From: Allolobophora icterica
Taxonomy: Eukaryota; Annelida; Clitellata; Crassiclitellata; Lumbricidae
Direction: 5' to 3'
DNA: 64,000 nt
NCBI GenBank assembly: GCA_963556255.1
Contig: OY744607.1
Location: forward strand, 1 to 64,000
Shown here piece after piece: positions 49,667 through 59,775 of this stretch; the stretch's first letter is position 1, and every line of letters begins with the position of its first letter. Made by a program: the position numbers and the translations under genes. Below the pieces are notes generated by a model that saw only the letters and a program-made list of their open reading frames with translations, was not told the DNA's origin and searched no databases.

Positions 49667-49764
49667 TTTACATATAATACGTGTAATATCACGCATGGCA
49701 GCCCACACTGGTGGAGGCACACTGCGCCAGTCTCTATGGTGTTCAGTCTTGTTGTCAAGCCCTT

Positions 49765-50535
49765 AAACCTCAAGACCAAGATTTTGAACCTCAAGGCCAA
49801 GACGTTGAACCTCAAGACCAAGACCGAGACCAAGAACCCCCCCCCCAAAAAAAATCATATCCAGTTTTCTATTCCTTTCTAAAAAAAATGGTTAAGTCCG
49901 GACTACTCGAGCGCTATTTTAATGAAAACATGAGTAGGCCTATAAGCAAAACAAACTCTAGATGCAGCATGCAGAGAATTCCGAAATCGTATTTACAAAA
50001 GACCTTCATTCGAAATGTTATTCCAAATGCCTGATGCATTTTATAATAAAAAAAACAATTTGCTCAGCAATTTTCTTACCAAGACGCATCCTGTGGGGCC
50101 TCATTATAAACATTCCGCCATGTGAAAAAATAAGTTCTACATGTAGGCCTACTGAAGTCGCTGGCACACACAGCAGCTTTTCAAGCACTAGATTTAAATG
50201 TACAAATCATGAGTCTTTTTGAAATCCTCCCATGGTTCATAACCGGAAGTCAAAACAATTGTCCAAAACAACAGTAAAGCCTCATTCACACTGTGCAATT
50301 ACTAAAGCAATTGCATTAGTAGTCAATTGCATTATAGTAGTCATTTCATAAATTTTTTAAATTTTTAAGTTTTGTTTAAACGACTGTTCATATTCATTGA
50401 CAGTCCAGTATTGGTCTTGGTCTTGCAAGACTTTGAACTTCAAGACCAAGACCAAAGACTAAGACTTTTGGTCTCAAGACCAAGTCTTTTAAAAACGAAC
50501 TCCAGTGCACTCGAGACCAAGACCTTAAGTGGTCT
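49765..50535. repeat. Dispersed repeat X, copy 2, flanked by CAAGAC hexamers
   Basis: The core 49948-50535 matches copy 1 at 41264-41850. This copy also has a CAAGAC-hexamer run at its left, 49765-49836, so hexamers bracket the core. At the right, GGTCTTGGTCTTG (50413-50425) and its exact complement (50441-50453) form a hairpin like the one in copy 1. No coding potential was found. Confidence 0.7.
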
Positions 50536-50862
50536 CGATGACAACAAGACTGGTGATGTTAAGAGTCAATTAATGCGTTAAAGGACATAGGCCTATTCCA
50601 CAAATTTTGGATATCGATCGTTTTGACCTGCAGTATTAACGATGATCGATACTTCAATAAATTGCGTCATTCTTGAAGAGGCGCCGTTTAGAGATGTAAA
50701 GACATTTGAGAACTGAACTGAGGGCTTCATACATTATGGTTAAACACATGAAATAGAATTTTGATTTTATCAAACAATTTCTTACAGTAAAACAGCATTG
50801 AACACTTTACAAATGTAAGGAGGTCTACATTGCACAGCGGCAAAATCAGACTTAAGGCGTAA

Positions 50863-51416
50863 TCTATACATATAATATCCATAGAGCGTGTGTCTGTCGA
50901 TAAACGCTACGTCACAAACGGTTTCTGTTCTATTGTGAAACTTCTGTTCTATTGTGAAACAGAAACCGTTTGTGACGTCAGTAGGCCTACTGCCGTCTTG
51001 ACGTCGGCGATCAGAGCATTTTAACCAACGATACATTTATATAGGCCTACACTGCCGTCATAATATGACGTCATAATATGACAGGTAATGTGATCAGAGC
51101 ATTTTAACCAACGACATAATTATATAGGCCTACACTGCCGTCATAATATGACGGAAATATACTCTACTTAATAATATAAACGAATGGGATGAGGCGAAGT
51201 CCACATTTGCATGTAACGCTCCTCTCATTGGCCGTTTCCAACTAATGAATATTAATGACCAATAACGTAAGTGTTTACAAAATGGACGATCTAACGGACG
51301 ATCGTTTAAAACTTAATTGAACTATATTTAAATATACAGTAAAGGACTGCTCTTTTAAACTAACGGATTCTAAATGGATTTAACTAATTTACATAGTTTG
51401 CGAAAACGCTGAAAAG
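50863..51416 (+). mobile_element. Helitron-like element, 5' part, copy 2
   Basis: Starts TCTATACATATAATATCC after an A, as in the copy at 49486. It contains a 21-bp perfect inverted repeat (50909-50929 and 50958-50978) and an 83-bp tandem duplication (51009-51091, 51092-51174). Its later part, 51196-51300, matches 63208-63380 (CCACATTTGCATGT, ATGACCAAT, GTTTACAAAATGG). A possible matching 3' end is at 55465, with LINEs in between. Confidence 0.45.
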
Positions 51417-51930
51417 AAACAGCTTAACCAAAATATAACTAGGGCTTCTACTAAATTTTTGGGTGTTCACATTGATGAGCAATTAACATGGAGTGAACAT
51501 ATAGGCCTAAATGGTAATTATATCTAAAAAGCCTAATTTATCGTATTCGACACCTTATACCGCAATATATACTTGTGAATTTGTACTACTCTTTAATATA
51601 CCCTTATAATCGTATTGTAATATCTCATGGGCTTCCACGTATCATATAGGCTACTCGCTTAACTACTCTTAAAACTCTGCAGAAGCGAGCCATTTGAACT
51701 ATCTGTAATTTACCCTTTAAAGGTAGGCCTACAATTAACTCAGCCGTTATTTCTTAGTTTGGGAATATTGCCTTTTGAATGCATAAATAAGTTGCTAGTT
51801 GGATTATTTATGTTGAGGCTTCAATTGAATGTAGGCCACTGCCTGTGAATAAAAAAATGTTGTTTTATAAAAATTCTGACTTACACGATCATTACACGAA
51901 ATCGCTCAACAAGTAGTCTACAATCAACGT
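51417..51930 (+). mobile_element. LINE D, reverse-transcriptase C-terminal part, left of nested insertion
   Basis: Translated with frameshifts, it reads TKFLGVHIDEQLTWSEHI, then pieces like YRNIYL, YLMGF, LCRSEPFELSVI, QPLFLSLGILPFECINKL and YKNSDLHDHYTKSLN. This is the region after the catalytic core in LINE polymerases. It is interrupted by the minus-strand LINE at 51931 and appears to resume at 52436. Confidence 0.7.
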
Positions 51931-52435
51931 AATGTAAATGTAAATCTCCGAAATTTCTCAGCGCCACACAAAAGCCACGTCAGGGAGACCAGCTTAATTA
52001 TTGACCGGCGCTATATCAAATCAAGTCCGCAATAGCCATGTCCGCCTTATCCGTTCCGGTGCCAGGTCAGAGTCCGGGGAGGTCAAGCCGAGGAGACAGC
52101 AGGGTGCTACGGTGGTAATCAGTGATGATGGCGGTTGTGTGGTGGCGTAGGAATGGAATCAGGATAGGATTTCTTGAAGAGTTCAGTTTTCAGTCGTGAG
52201 TGCAAAGCAGCGGAGGACAGTGCGAGCGGAGGAGAGGTGATGTCAACAGGCGATATGGGAGGATGAGCAAACTGGCGGAGATCTTTTGGGAGATCGTTCC
52301 AAAGAGCCGGTGCAGCATAGACTAAGGAGCGGTTGCAGAATTTCAGAGATGAGGAGACTGAAGGCCGAGATAGAGAAAGATATGATGATGAGCGAGTGGT
52401 GTGCACACTACTGTGAAGCATGCAGCATAGCATCG
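51931..52435 (-). mobile_element. LINE family A copy 2, 5'-truncated, nested in LINE D
   Basis: The minus-strand frame 52433-52119 carries HTTRSSSYLSLSRPS, then NRSLVYAAPALWNDLPKDLR and LHSRLKTELFKKSYP, a LINE ORF2 C-terminus. The 3' UTR ends at ATTTACATTTACATT (51931), matching the 3' end of the copy at 45251. The insertion separates two halves of a plus-strand LINE. Confidence 0.75.
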
Positions 52436-53061
52436 AAGTCTGTGGCCCGATATCCTAGAATTCATTGCCTATTGAAAAATTTTACTGGTTTACCTACAGT
52501 ACTATATATAGGCTACATCAATTTAAACACAAACTGAAACTCTATCTCTTGGATGCACAAACATATGACTTCATTATGTGTTTATTTGCACTGTTGTTTC
52601 TTTCATTTCTTTTTAACTAAAACTACAACCGAATCAACTTTGTTGATTCGGTTGGGGTATACTTGCCCCCAGATATTGACCCCTATACGATGTTCTCTGT
52701 CTGAAGGCTGATAATGCCTTATTCTCGGCCGTTCTGGATGACCCTGGTCACGCTCTCTATGCTCTGGTCCCCCCTATGAGGGCGTGCACTTATTGACCCA
52801 TAATCTGCATCGCCGTCCGCTAACCCTAACCCCAGAGCTGATAAGATAACCCGTAGGGGTTTCATCACAAGAACGTTATACACCTAACCCAAACTTAATT
52901 AATTAAATCTAACCTAATTTCATCATCACCAATTTAATTATCACTGTTTAACTTATCTATTTCCCTTATTTTGTTTATTGCGCCTCGTTTCGCATGCTCG
53001 TGTTTTGTGCGTCTGCAAGCGGTTCAATAAAGAACATACCCGGTACTTACTTACTTACTTA
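52436..53061 (+). mobile_element. LINE D, 3' end with (ACTT)n tail
   Basis: In one frame it reads NSLPIEKFYWFTYSTIYRLH then FKHKLKLYLLDAQTYDF, the last part of a LINE ORF2, ending TAA near 52621. The 3' UTR includes a 13-bp perfect hairpin (52626-52638 / 52642-52654) and ends CGGTTCAATAAAGAAC plus ACTTACTTACTT at 53061. The same tail occurs in reverse at 43309. Confidence 0.7.
52626..52654 (+). repeat. Perfect 13-bp hairpin in LINE D 3' UTR
   Basis: CAACCGAATCAAC (52626-52638), loop TTT, GTTGATTCGGTTG (52642-52654), immediately after the ORF2 stop. It could serve RNA recognition by the element's polymerase, which is inference. Confidence 0.9.
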
Positions 53062-53110
53062 ATGAAAATTGAGCTTTATACCTTAGTTGGAATTCATGTG
53101 TACTGATAGT

Positions 53111-53168
53111 TATAAGTTCTTTAGTTAAGAGTTCTATAGTTAAGAGTTCTTTAGTTAAGAGTTCTATA
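53111..53168. repeat. Short AGTTAAGAGTTCT tandem
   Basis: Three to four copies of a 15-16-bp unit TTAGTTAAGAGTTCTT/A. It lies directly before the open frame of the next LINE fragment. Confidence 0.85.
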
Positions 53169-53170
53169 AT

Positions 53171-54404
53171 ATGGACACATCTAAGCTCACTCTGCTGGCC
53201 CTTTATGATGTGAGTGCTGCCTTTGACTCGGTAGACCACAGCCTCCTCCTGAGTCGTCTCTCCTTAACCTTTGGAATCCGGGACCAACCACTTCTCTGGA
53301 TCTCTTCTTACCTCTCGGAGCGTTCCTACTCCGTCATCTTTCACTCATCTAGATCGCTCTGGCGTCCTGCTCCTTTTGGCCTTCCACAAGGATCCGTTCT
53401 TGGGCCACTTCTCTATATTCTCTTCACTGCAGACATTGGAACTATCCTTGCATCCTGCCCCCTCTCGAGCCATTCTTATGCCGATGATGTTCAGTCTTAT
53501 ACGCATTGCCTAGCATCCCAGGCTGGTTCTGCGATCAGACTTGTGTCGCATGCCACAGATGCACTTACTTCCTGGATGGCATCCAATAGATTACGCCTTA
53601 ACCCGTGTAAAACTAATTATATCTGGCTTGGTACCCGCCAGCAGTTGGATAAGCTGGACCTGGGGTCTCGCTCCTCTGAATTTCCCACCTTCGTCTTCTC
53701 CACCTCCGTTCGGAACTTGGGGATGGTCCTGGACCAAGAATTGACCTTTGTGCCGCATATCGCGGCCCTGACTCGTTCCTGCTACTATTGCCTGCGCCAA
53801 CTACGGGTGGTGTCCCGCTCTCTCTCTCCTTCTTCTGCTTCCACCTTGGTCCATGCCTTCGTTGTCAATCGCCTAGACTACTGTTCCTCTCTCTACTTTG
53901 GGCTTCCACAGGTCCGATTGCATCCCTTGGAGGGGGTTTTGCGGGCTGCTGCTCGCTTGGTGGGCGGTGTTCCCAAGTATGGTCACATCTCTGCGTACAT
54001 GCGGGATGTCCTCCACTGGCTTCCGATCCAGCAGCGCATTCACTATCGAGTCTCCTGCATAGTGTGGCATTGTCTTCTCGGCATGGCACCAGCTTACCTT
54101 CTGGAGCTCTTTACCCTTACCTCGGCCTGCTCTGGTCGCCGATCTCTGCGCTCGGCTTCCAGAGGTGACTGTGTGGTCCCTCGTGCACGCACTTCAACTA
54201 GACAGCATAGGGCTTTCTCGGTCGTAGGTCCTTCTCTGTGGAACGGCCTACCATCTGACCTGCGTTCTCTCCCACGGGATATGTCTAGTACCTTTTATAA
54301 GAACCTCAAGACTTTCCTTTTTGACCGGGCTTGGGTCGGGAGCGCCTCTGAGTAGTTGCCTTGAAGGGGCGCTATATAAATTCCGTTGATTGATTGATTG
54401 ATAT
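53171..54404 (+). mobile_element. CR1/L2-like LINE, intact C-terminal half of reverse transcriptase
   Basis: A 394-codon uninterrupted frame (53171-54355) carries RT motif A (YDVSAAFDSVDH, residues 12-23), motif B (GLPQGSVLGP, 70-79), the catalytic YADD box (103-106), then HWLPIQQRIHYRV and a C-terminus RAFSVVGPSLWNGLP...FYKNLKTFLF. After the stop comes GGGGCGCTATATAAATTCCG and a (TTGA)4 tail, as in CR1/L2 elements. The endonuclease and the first RT motifs are missing, so it is a 5'-truncated copy, and the ATG is fortuitous. The open frame indicates recent insertion compared with its neighbours. Confidence 0.92.
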
Positions 54405-54408
54405 AGGT

Positions 54409-54530
54409 GGCCCTGCTAAGCGGGATCAAGATTCCTTTAGGGTCTCCTCTTGTTGCCAAAATTCAAACTTTATGCTGTATTTTCCTTGTACTTCGAAAAT
54501 GGCTTCAATAAAGGATTGATTGATTAATTA
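54409..54530 (+). mobile_element. Short retroposon tail with (GATT)n
   Basis: A stretch ending AATGGCTTCAATAAAGGATT followed by GATTGATTAAT resembles another LINE 3' UTR and tail, directly downstream of the CR1/L2-like copy. Its family is uncertain. Confidence 0.4.
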
Positions 54531-54702
54531 GCCTGCAGGTACGGACCAGAAATATAACGATGCGACGAACTGTCGCCGATAAATATTAACCGCCTGTATA
54601 ATTGGCAAATCGGGTTTAAACGGGCCAGAAATATAGGCTAACGAAGTGACCAATTGAACATATATCGCCGATAAATAATACCGGTAATTGCGCTTTTCGC
54701 CA

Positions 54703-54715
54703 TTTATATATATAT

Positions 54716-54758
<43 letters not shown>
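54703..54758. repeat. (TA)n microsatellite
   Basis: Nearly pure TA run, with a few AATAT interruptions. Confidence 0.95.
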
Positions 54759-54759
<1 letters not shown>

Positions 54760-54832
54760 GTTTATTGAGAAATAAACAATCTGACAAAAACGCAGAATGC
54801 TAACATGAGTGATAATGGAAAATTAAGGTTCA

Positions 54833-55372
54833 TTAGAAAATTTTAGAATAAACTAGTAAATATTTGTGTATATATGGTCTGGGAATAAATTGAGAGTTGT
54901 CCTTGGGTGGGAGAGTATGGTTGTGTGCTCTAGGTCTTAATTGGTGAGAGGTGAGGGGTCGGAGTGGATCGAGGTAGGAGTTGGTGTAGTACATGCTTGG
55001 GGTTGTGTAGTATACGGAGAAAAGGAGTTTCGCGGCGGCTATATTGGCAAGTTCACAGACTGTTCGATAGGATAGTTCTAGGTAACCTAGGCGTTTGGCT
55101 CTTTTTAAGAGTTTTTCCAGACGTTCTTTATCTGAAGCCAGGGTAAGAGCCCACCAGGATGGGGAGGCATATAGAATTTTAGCAACGGTATTGGCTTTGG
55201 TTACATTATGGATGGTTGAGGAGGAAAGGCCATGGGTTTTAAGTTTTCTAATCGCATAAAAAGAATGTGTGTCATGGCGATCGCTAGAGCTCCAGGAGTT
55301 GACAGCACAAGGTGACAAGGTGAATCGCATAAAAAGAGGAAGAACAAGTTGCTGTGAGGTATTTGGCGCCAT
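54833..55372 (-). mobile_element. LINE reverse-transcriptase C-terminal fragment, second family
   Basis: A 179-codon minus-strand frame contains RKLKTHGLSSSTIHNV, then VAKILYASPSWWALTLASDK, LEKLLKRAKRLGYL, then HQLRPRAHNHTLPPKDNSQF and IPRPY. The order (YASPAWWG...RLGY...NLRPRxHNxxLPxKD..NFIPR) is that of the far C-terminal region of another LINE group common in marine invertebrates. The frame is open, but the catalytic core is absent. Confidence 0.8.
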
Positions 55373-55430
55373 ACATACGGGAAGGATATTAATTTACTGA
55401 AAAAACCAACGAAAATACATTTAAATAATT

Positions 55431-55465
55431 CTGTTTTACCCTTCTTAGGACGGGCAAACATCTAG
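55431..55465 (+). mobile_element. Helitron-like 3' terminus
   Basis: CCCTTC (55439-55444), loop TTAG, GACGGG (55449-55454), then CAAACATCTAG ending at 55465 and followed by T. A short GC hairpin about 10 bp before a terminal CTRR, inserted before T, is the Helitron 3' signature. The same terminus recurs at 63874-63900. Confidence 0.6.
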
Positions 55466-55630
<165 letters not shown>

Positions 55631-55898
55631 AAAAGATAAGGATAGATGGTTGTGTAAAATATATACTAGGCTACGTGTCGTATGTCTTGCTAGCCCATCT
55701 AGCTGCCAATCTAACATTCATGCTTAGAAATCTGGGTCATGCCAGAGGTCATTGCGCAGGGCATGCTGGGGCTTGTCCTTGTCAGCGCTTGAAGCAGCCA
55801 AGTGCTAACCTTCGGCGACCGATCGACCGACGCGTTGCTTCATCAGTCGTCGTCGAATTTTCGCTGGATTCTTGGAAGTTCTGTAATAAACTGACAGA
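55631..55898 (+). promoter_or_regulatory. Citrate synthase upstream region and 5' UTR
   Basis: Unique sequence between the ATT microsatellite and the start codon, GC-richer than its surroundings, as expected for a housekeeping promoter. It contains GGGTCA (55734) and AGGTCA (55746), nuclear-receptor half-sites six bases apart, and TTGCGCAGGGCATGC nearby. The transcription start is not determinable by eye, and the motif matches are weak evidence. Confidence 0.4.
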
Positions 55899-55946
55899 AT
55901 GGCTCTGCTGAAATCAGCCGCCACTAGACTGGTACAACCGTCAAAG
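55899..55946 (+). CDS. CS: Citrate synthase, mitochondrial, exon 1
   Basis: ATG with A at -3 and G at +4 opens MALLKSAATRLVQPSK, 16 codons, followed by donor GTACGA. Basic residues and Ala/Leu without acids make a mitochondrial transit peptide, which exon 2 completes. The assignment rests on exons 3-5, which encode unmistakable citrate synthase. All five exons in the window have lengths divisible by three, and all introns are phase 0. Citrate synthase condenses oxaloacetate and acetyl-CoA in the matrix, the entry step of the TCA cycle. Confidence 0.88.
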
Positions 55947-56887
55947 GTACGACTGGCTTGATTTCGGTTGAAAGCGCAGAAATCGACAGACGAAGGTTAA
56001 ATTAACGGCCATGCTGGGCGCACACACACACGTCGCTGTCTAAGCCTCCTATCAGAGCGCTTCGATTTGAGGGCGTTTTCCGTCCTTAATATACAAGTTC
56101 CGCAGTCGGGCTTTTCTTATGTAAAACTTTCACTGATGAAGTGTTCGTGTTAAATGCACCCGGATCCTCTAAGAATCTGGCCCGGTAGCAGCGCAAAATC
56201 TACCATAGCACATGCATGTTATGTGAGCTGTTGGAGCCCTTCAGTGGCTATGAAGTTAGTATAAATATTAGTATTGCGGACGTTGTAAGCTAATCCCACA
56301 AGGAAAATATTTTAAAAGAAGCTGGTATCGTAAAACGTTAAAGGAATTGCATGGTATTGTTAGGTGAAACTGAAAATGCACGGAAGTTCTCGGGTGATGA
56401 ATGATACAACCATTTGCCATGCTTAAAGCACAATATATTGGGAGAGGTGGAGGGAGCAGGGGTAAGAAGCATGGTCAGGCTATGGCAGTGACTTTCCACT
56501 AAACAGGAGCCACTTTCTCCATCTGGTAACTTAGGGGTCTTTTGGCCTTCACTTTGTTTCCAGCTAATAATTTCTGATGACCAGGTTCAGTTGTAGTCCT
56601 ATATAAGGAATTGTGCTACCGACCCAAGCAGTTTAAAAGAACAATATTGCGCCAAAAGTAATGTGCATGATGGATGTAGTTATTTTTTATTCTAGATATT
56701 GTCTTAGATCTGCTAAATCTGGTCTTGAATTCTGTCGTGATGATATGACCCATAATCTGCATCGCCTAACAGACAGATTGGCTCAAGATTGGACTTTGCC
56801 TTTATGTTATTTGCAGTTTAACAGTGTTTTCTGAGGACCGTTCATTCAGAACTTTGCCTTGAAATGAATAATAGGCGACTAACCATC
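55947..56887 (+). other. Citrate synthase intron 1, left part
   Basis: Intronic sequence without a supported gene. It shares an exact 20-mer, GACCCATAATCTGCATCGCC (56747-56766), with the 3' UTR of the LINE at 52795-52814, so a small retroposon relic is likely there. Confidence 0.6.
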
Positions 56888-57475
56888 AAGTCAGATGACA
56901 GCCTGAGTAATTATGTTAAGTCAAATGGCATCTTGAGTAATGTTAAGTCAGATGACAGCCTGAGTAATTATGTTAAGTCAAATGGCATCTTGAGTAATGT
57001 TAAGTCAGATGACAGCCTGAGTAATTATGTTAAATCAAATGGCATCTTGAGTAATGTTAAGTCAGATGACAGCCTGAGTAATTATGTTAAGTCAAATGGC
57101 ATCCTGAGTAATGTTAAGTCAGATGACAGCCTGAGTAATTATGTTAAGTCAAATGGCATCTTGAGTAATGTTAAGTCAGATGACAGCCTGAGTAATTATG
57201 TTAAGTCAAATGGCATCTTGAGTAATGTTAAGTCAGATGACAGCCTGAGTAATTATGTTAAGTCAAATGGCATCTTGAGTAATGTTAAGTCAGATGACAG
57301 CCTGAGTAATTATGTTAAGTCAAATGGCATCTTGAGTAATGTTAAGTCAGATGACAGCCTGAGTAATTATGTTAAGTCAAATGGCATCTTGAGTAATGTT
57401 AAGCCACTTGCAGCATGAGCAATGTAAGTCAAATGGCAGCCTGAGTAACGTTAAGTCAGTTGGCAGCCTGAACAT
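56888..57475. repeat. 57-bp minisatellite in intron 1
   Basis: Nine copies of a 57-bp unit run from 56888 to 57400, then decay to about 57475. Each unit is a dimer of related 30- and 27-bp halves (AAGTCAGATGACAGCCTGAG... and AAGTCAAATGGCATCTTGAG...). As 57 is divisible by three, one plus-strand frame (56864-57418, 184 codons) stays open and would give nine 19-residue repeats rich in Ser and Asn. The two bases that vary (57034, 57104) are both silent in that frame. I treat it as non-coding minisatellite. Confidence 0.93.
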
Positions 57476-57945
57476 AACTAATTTAACGTAAATAGTTTGT
57501 AAAACGCAACTTCAAGGAAAACCTGGAAGTCTTGACCCAACAAGGAGAACCTTCTTTCAAACAAACTAGCCTTCAAGTGCTTGTGGAACAGAACTGGAGA
57601 TGGACTAATAACTAGCTCTGCTCTAGTTTTCAGTTATGAAACCTCAAGTGACTCATCCATTACTGTCGTAATAAAGTGACTTTAAAATGTTCTGTTTGAC
57701 TTCCACGGTATAATATGAATAAGATTCGGCTATCTTTCCAATTGCCAGACGTATCATGTTTTCATGTTGTGTGATTGAGGTCATGGTGCTGATTGCTGTG
57801 TGGTCTACCTTGCTTATTCCGTATTGCTTTAAATAAATACGTGTGGACTTCTTCTGATAAGCATAACCTGTATGATGGTGAGTTGAAAGAAGATGATTTT
57901 CAAGGTTCATGTACTGTTCAATAACCAAACACTCCAACTGACATA

Positions 57946-58324
57946 TGTGACCTCGGCCGAGAGAAGGGACTACTTGTCGCAAATGGACTTATTAGCAGTT
58001 TCCACAAGCTTACACCTTAGGTAAAATGAGGAAAAAATTTCAGAGCGTTTGGCCCATAACTATAAATGCACTTTTTCACAAAAACATAAAATATCATTTG
58101 GCGGGAAATCGGATAAAAAAATTTAATGTGTCCCTACCCAATGCACTAATGCCTAAATATAGTCTTAACGCATCAAGTAGCATAAGATTCGTTGTAGTAC
58201 AGTGAGTCCGAGCTACAGATTCATTAATTAGACTCAAAAATCAATATAATGGTTTAGCGTAAAAACGCGTTTTCCTGCTAATCTAGAAAGCGACAAGTGG
58301 TCCCTTCTCTCGGCCGAGGTCACA
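57946..58324. mobile_element. MITE with 35-bp inverted repeats and TA target duplication
   Basis: The left end 57946-57980 begins TGTGACCTCGGCCGAGAGAA. The right end 58290-58324 is its reverse complement with one mismatch in 35. TA flanks both sides (57944-57945, 58325-58326). The 379-bp element has no coding capacity. The TA duplication suggests mobilisation by a Tc1/mariner-type or similar transposase, which is inference. It sits in citrate synthase intron 1. Confidence 0.9.
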
Positions 58325-58555
58325 TATATATGGACTTGACACTTGATCTAGGAGGACATAAATTCTTATTTTCTGGGTCCTTGTAGATTATGCTGATAGA
58401 AGAGGTGATGCCTGTTTAGTCCTAGGCTTTCAATGCTCTGCTTTGTAGTGTGGAGCAGTCTCTCATTATGCTAACTGAATGGGTACATGCAGTGCTGCAG
58501 AGAGAATTAATGTCACTGTGAGTCAGATGCCAAAAATTCTCTTCTTGTCTTTTAG

Positions 58556-58609
58556 ACGTTTTTGCCAATCGTGTCGTGTCTGCCAAGATTTTCTTCAACC
58601 GACTCGACA
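58556..58609 (+). CDS. CS: Citrate synthase, mitochondrial, exon 2
   Basis: Preceded by a TCTTTTAG acceptor and followed by donor GTAAGC. Its 18 codons read TFLPIVSCLPRFSSTDST, which completes the transit peptide. The RFSST stretch resembles the processing region ahead of the mature N-terminus in animal citrate synthases. Phase 0 on both sides. Confidence 0.85.
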
Positions 58610-58771
58610 GTAAGCACTGATTTAACTACATTTATTGTTCTATGTCTTCTTAAAATGAACTCGCTTGAACCAGAAATTAAGTAGGTGAAGTTTGAAGTAG
58701 ATATCGCACTTAGGCGGTGCATTTGATCGTGAATGACCTCTTGCGTCTGTGTGTATGTGTTGGTTGGTTGA

Positions 58772-58842
<71 letters not shown>
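58772..58842. repeat. (GA)n/(CAGA)n microsatellite in intron 2
   Basis: AGAGAG, then about eight CAGA units, then a long GA run. Confidence 0.97.
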
Positions 58843-58847
<5 letters not shown>

Positions 58848-59775
58848 TTGAGCCGTGCTCAGATATGTTGTCTGATAAATTAGTTCACTTGATGATCACT
58901 TGATTTCACAGGAGATCAGACCAGAATAGCTCAGAAGTAATTTAATTTAAACCAGCGTTGTCCAGATAGCGAATGTATGTCAACTGGTTACTGGTAACCT
59001 GCGTTTTGCTACCACGAGTTCAGTGCTAATACATAAGGGCTGTGACCATGTTTTTGCTTGTACTCAATTACAACGTGATGCTAGTACATACCCTGCTGAC
59101 CGTATTTCTGCTCAGATGTGGTAATTTTCTGTTGACACTTTCTGCACTTGTATCAATTTATGAGTTCCTGTTATCGATGGTTGAAGAAATCCTCCCCTAT
59201 TAATCAATGTTTTGTCTGGATGGACTGCCAGTTCAGCCTTCTGTCTGTAGTATCTTCTCCCTTCTAGTGACAACTGTTCTATTTATGGTGCTGTAACTCT
59301 TATTTCTATTTTGATAGATGATGTAGTAAAAGCCCATGTAAGTGATGGACTTGCGGCTGAAGCTGAGATAGACGCTAGGTTGTAGACGGGAAATTGCTGT
59401 ACTGCTTGCAACACTTGAAGAAGAAGCCTGGCTGCAGATGCTGGTGCTGGTGTTGTTTATACTTGAGATGCCTCTGCTCTGACATCACAGGCCTTGGCAA
59501 TGGCTGAGCAGATGTTTGTTTCTTATCGTTCATTTCAAGGTTCATTGCCTTTGGTGTCCTTTCATCCTCTGCCAGCATTAATGATGGCCTCTGAACCTCT
59601 CTCTGCTTTCATTAATCTTCTCCAAACTTCAGATAGCATTTCTTGTTTAGAAATAAATTTCTGACTTTGTGATAGCTAAGCTGCATTCAATGCCATATTT
59701 GGAGGAGGAGATGTTTAGAGGGTAAGACGTTGTCTGCTTCCAAGGATACATTCGGACACCTTCTGTTCTAATCTG
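58843..59775 (+). other. Citrate synthase intron 2, middle part
   Basis: No feature that I can support. The 67-codon minus frame at 59375-59578 has no recognisable domain. Confidence 0.5.

Noticed and set aside
53788..54168. 126-codon frame and several others within the CR1/L2-like LINE
   Set aside because: These are alternative frames of the reverse-transcriptase reading frame, which carries the YADD and GLPQGSVLGP motifs.
56864..57418. 184-codon repetitive protein in citrate synthase intron 1 as a gene
   Set aside because: It was kept only as a finding. There is no promoter, splice or domain evidence, and a 57-bp period keeps a frame open automatically.
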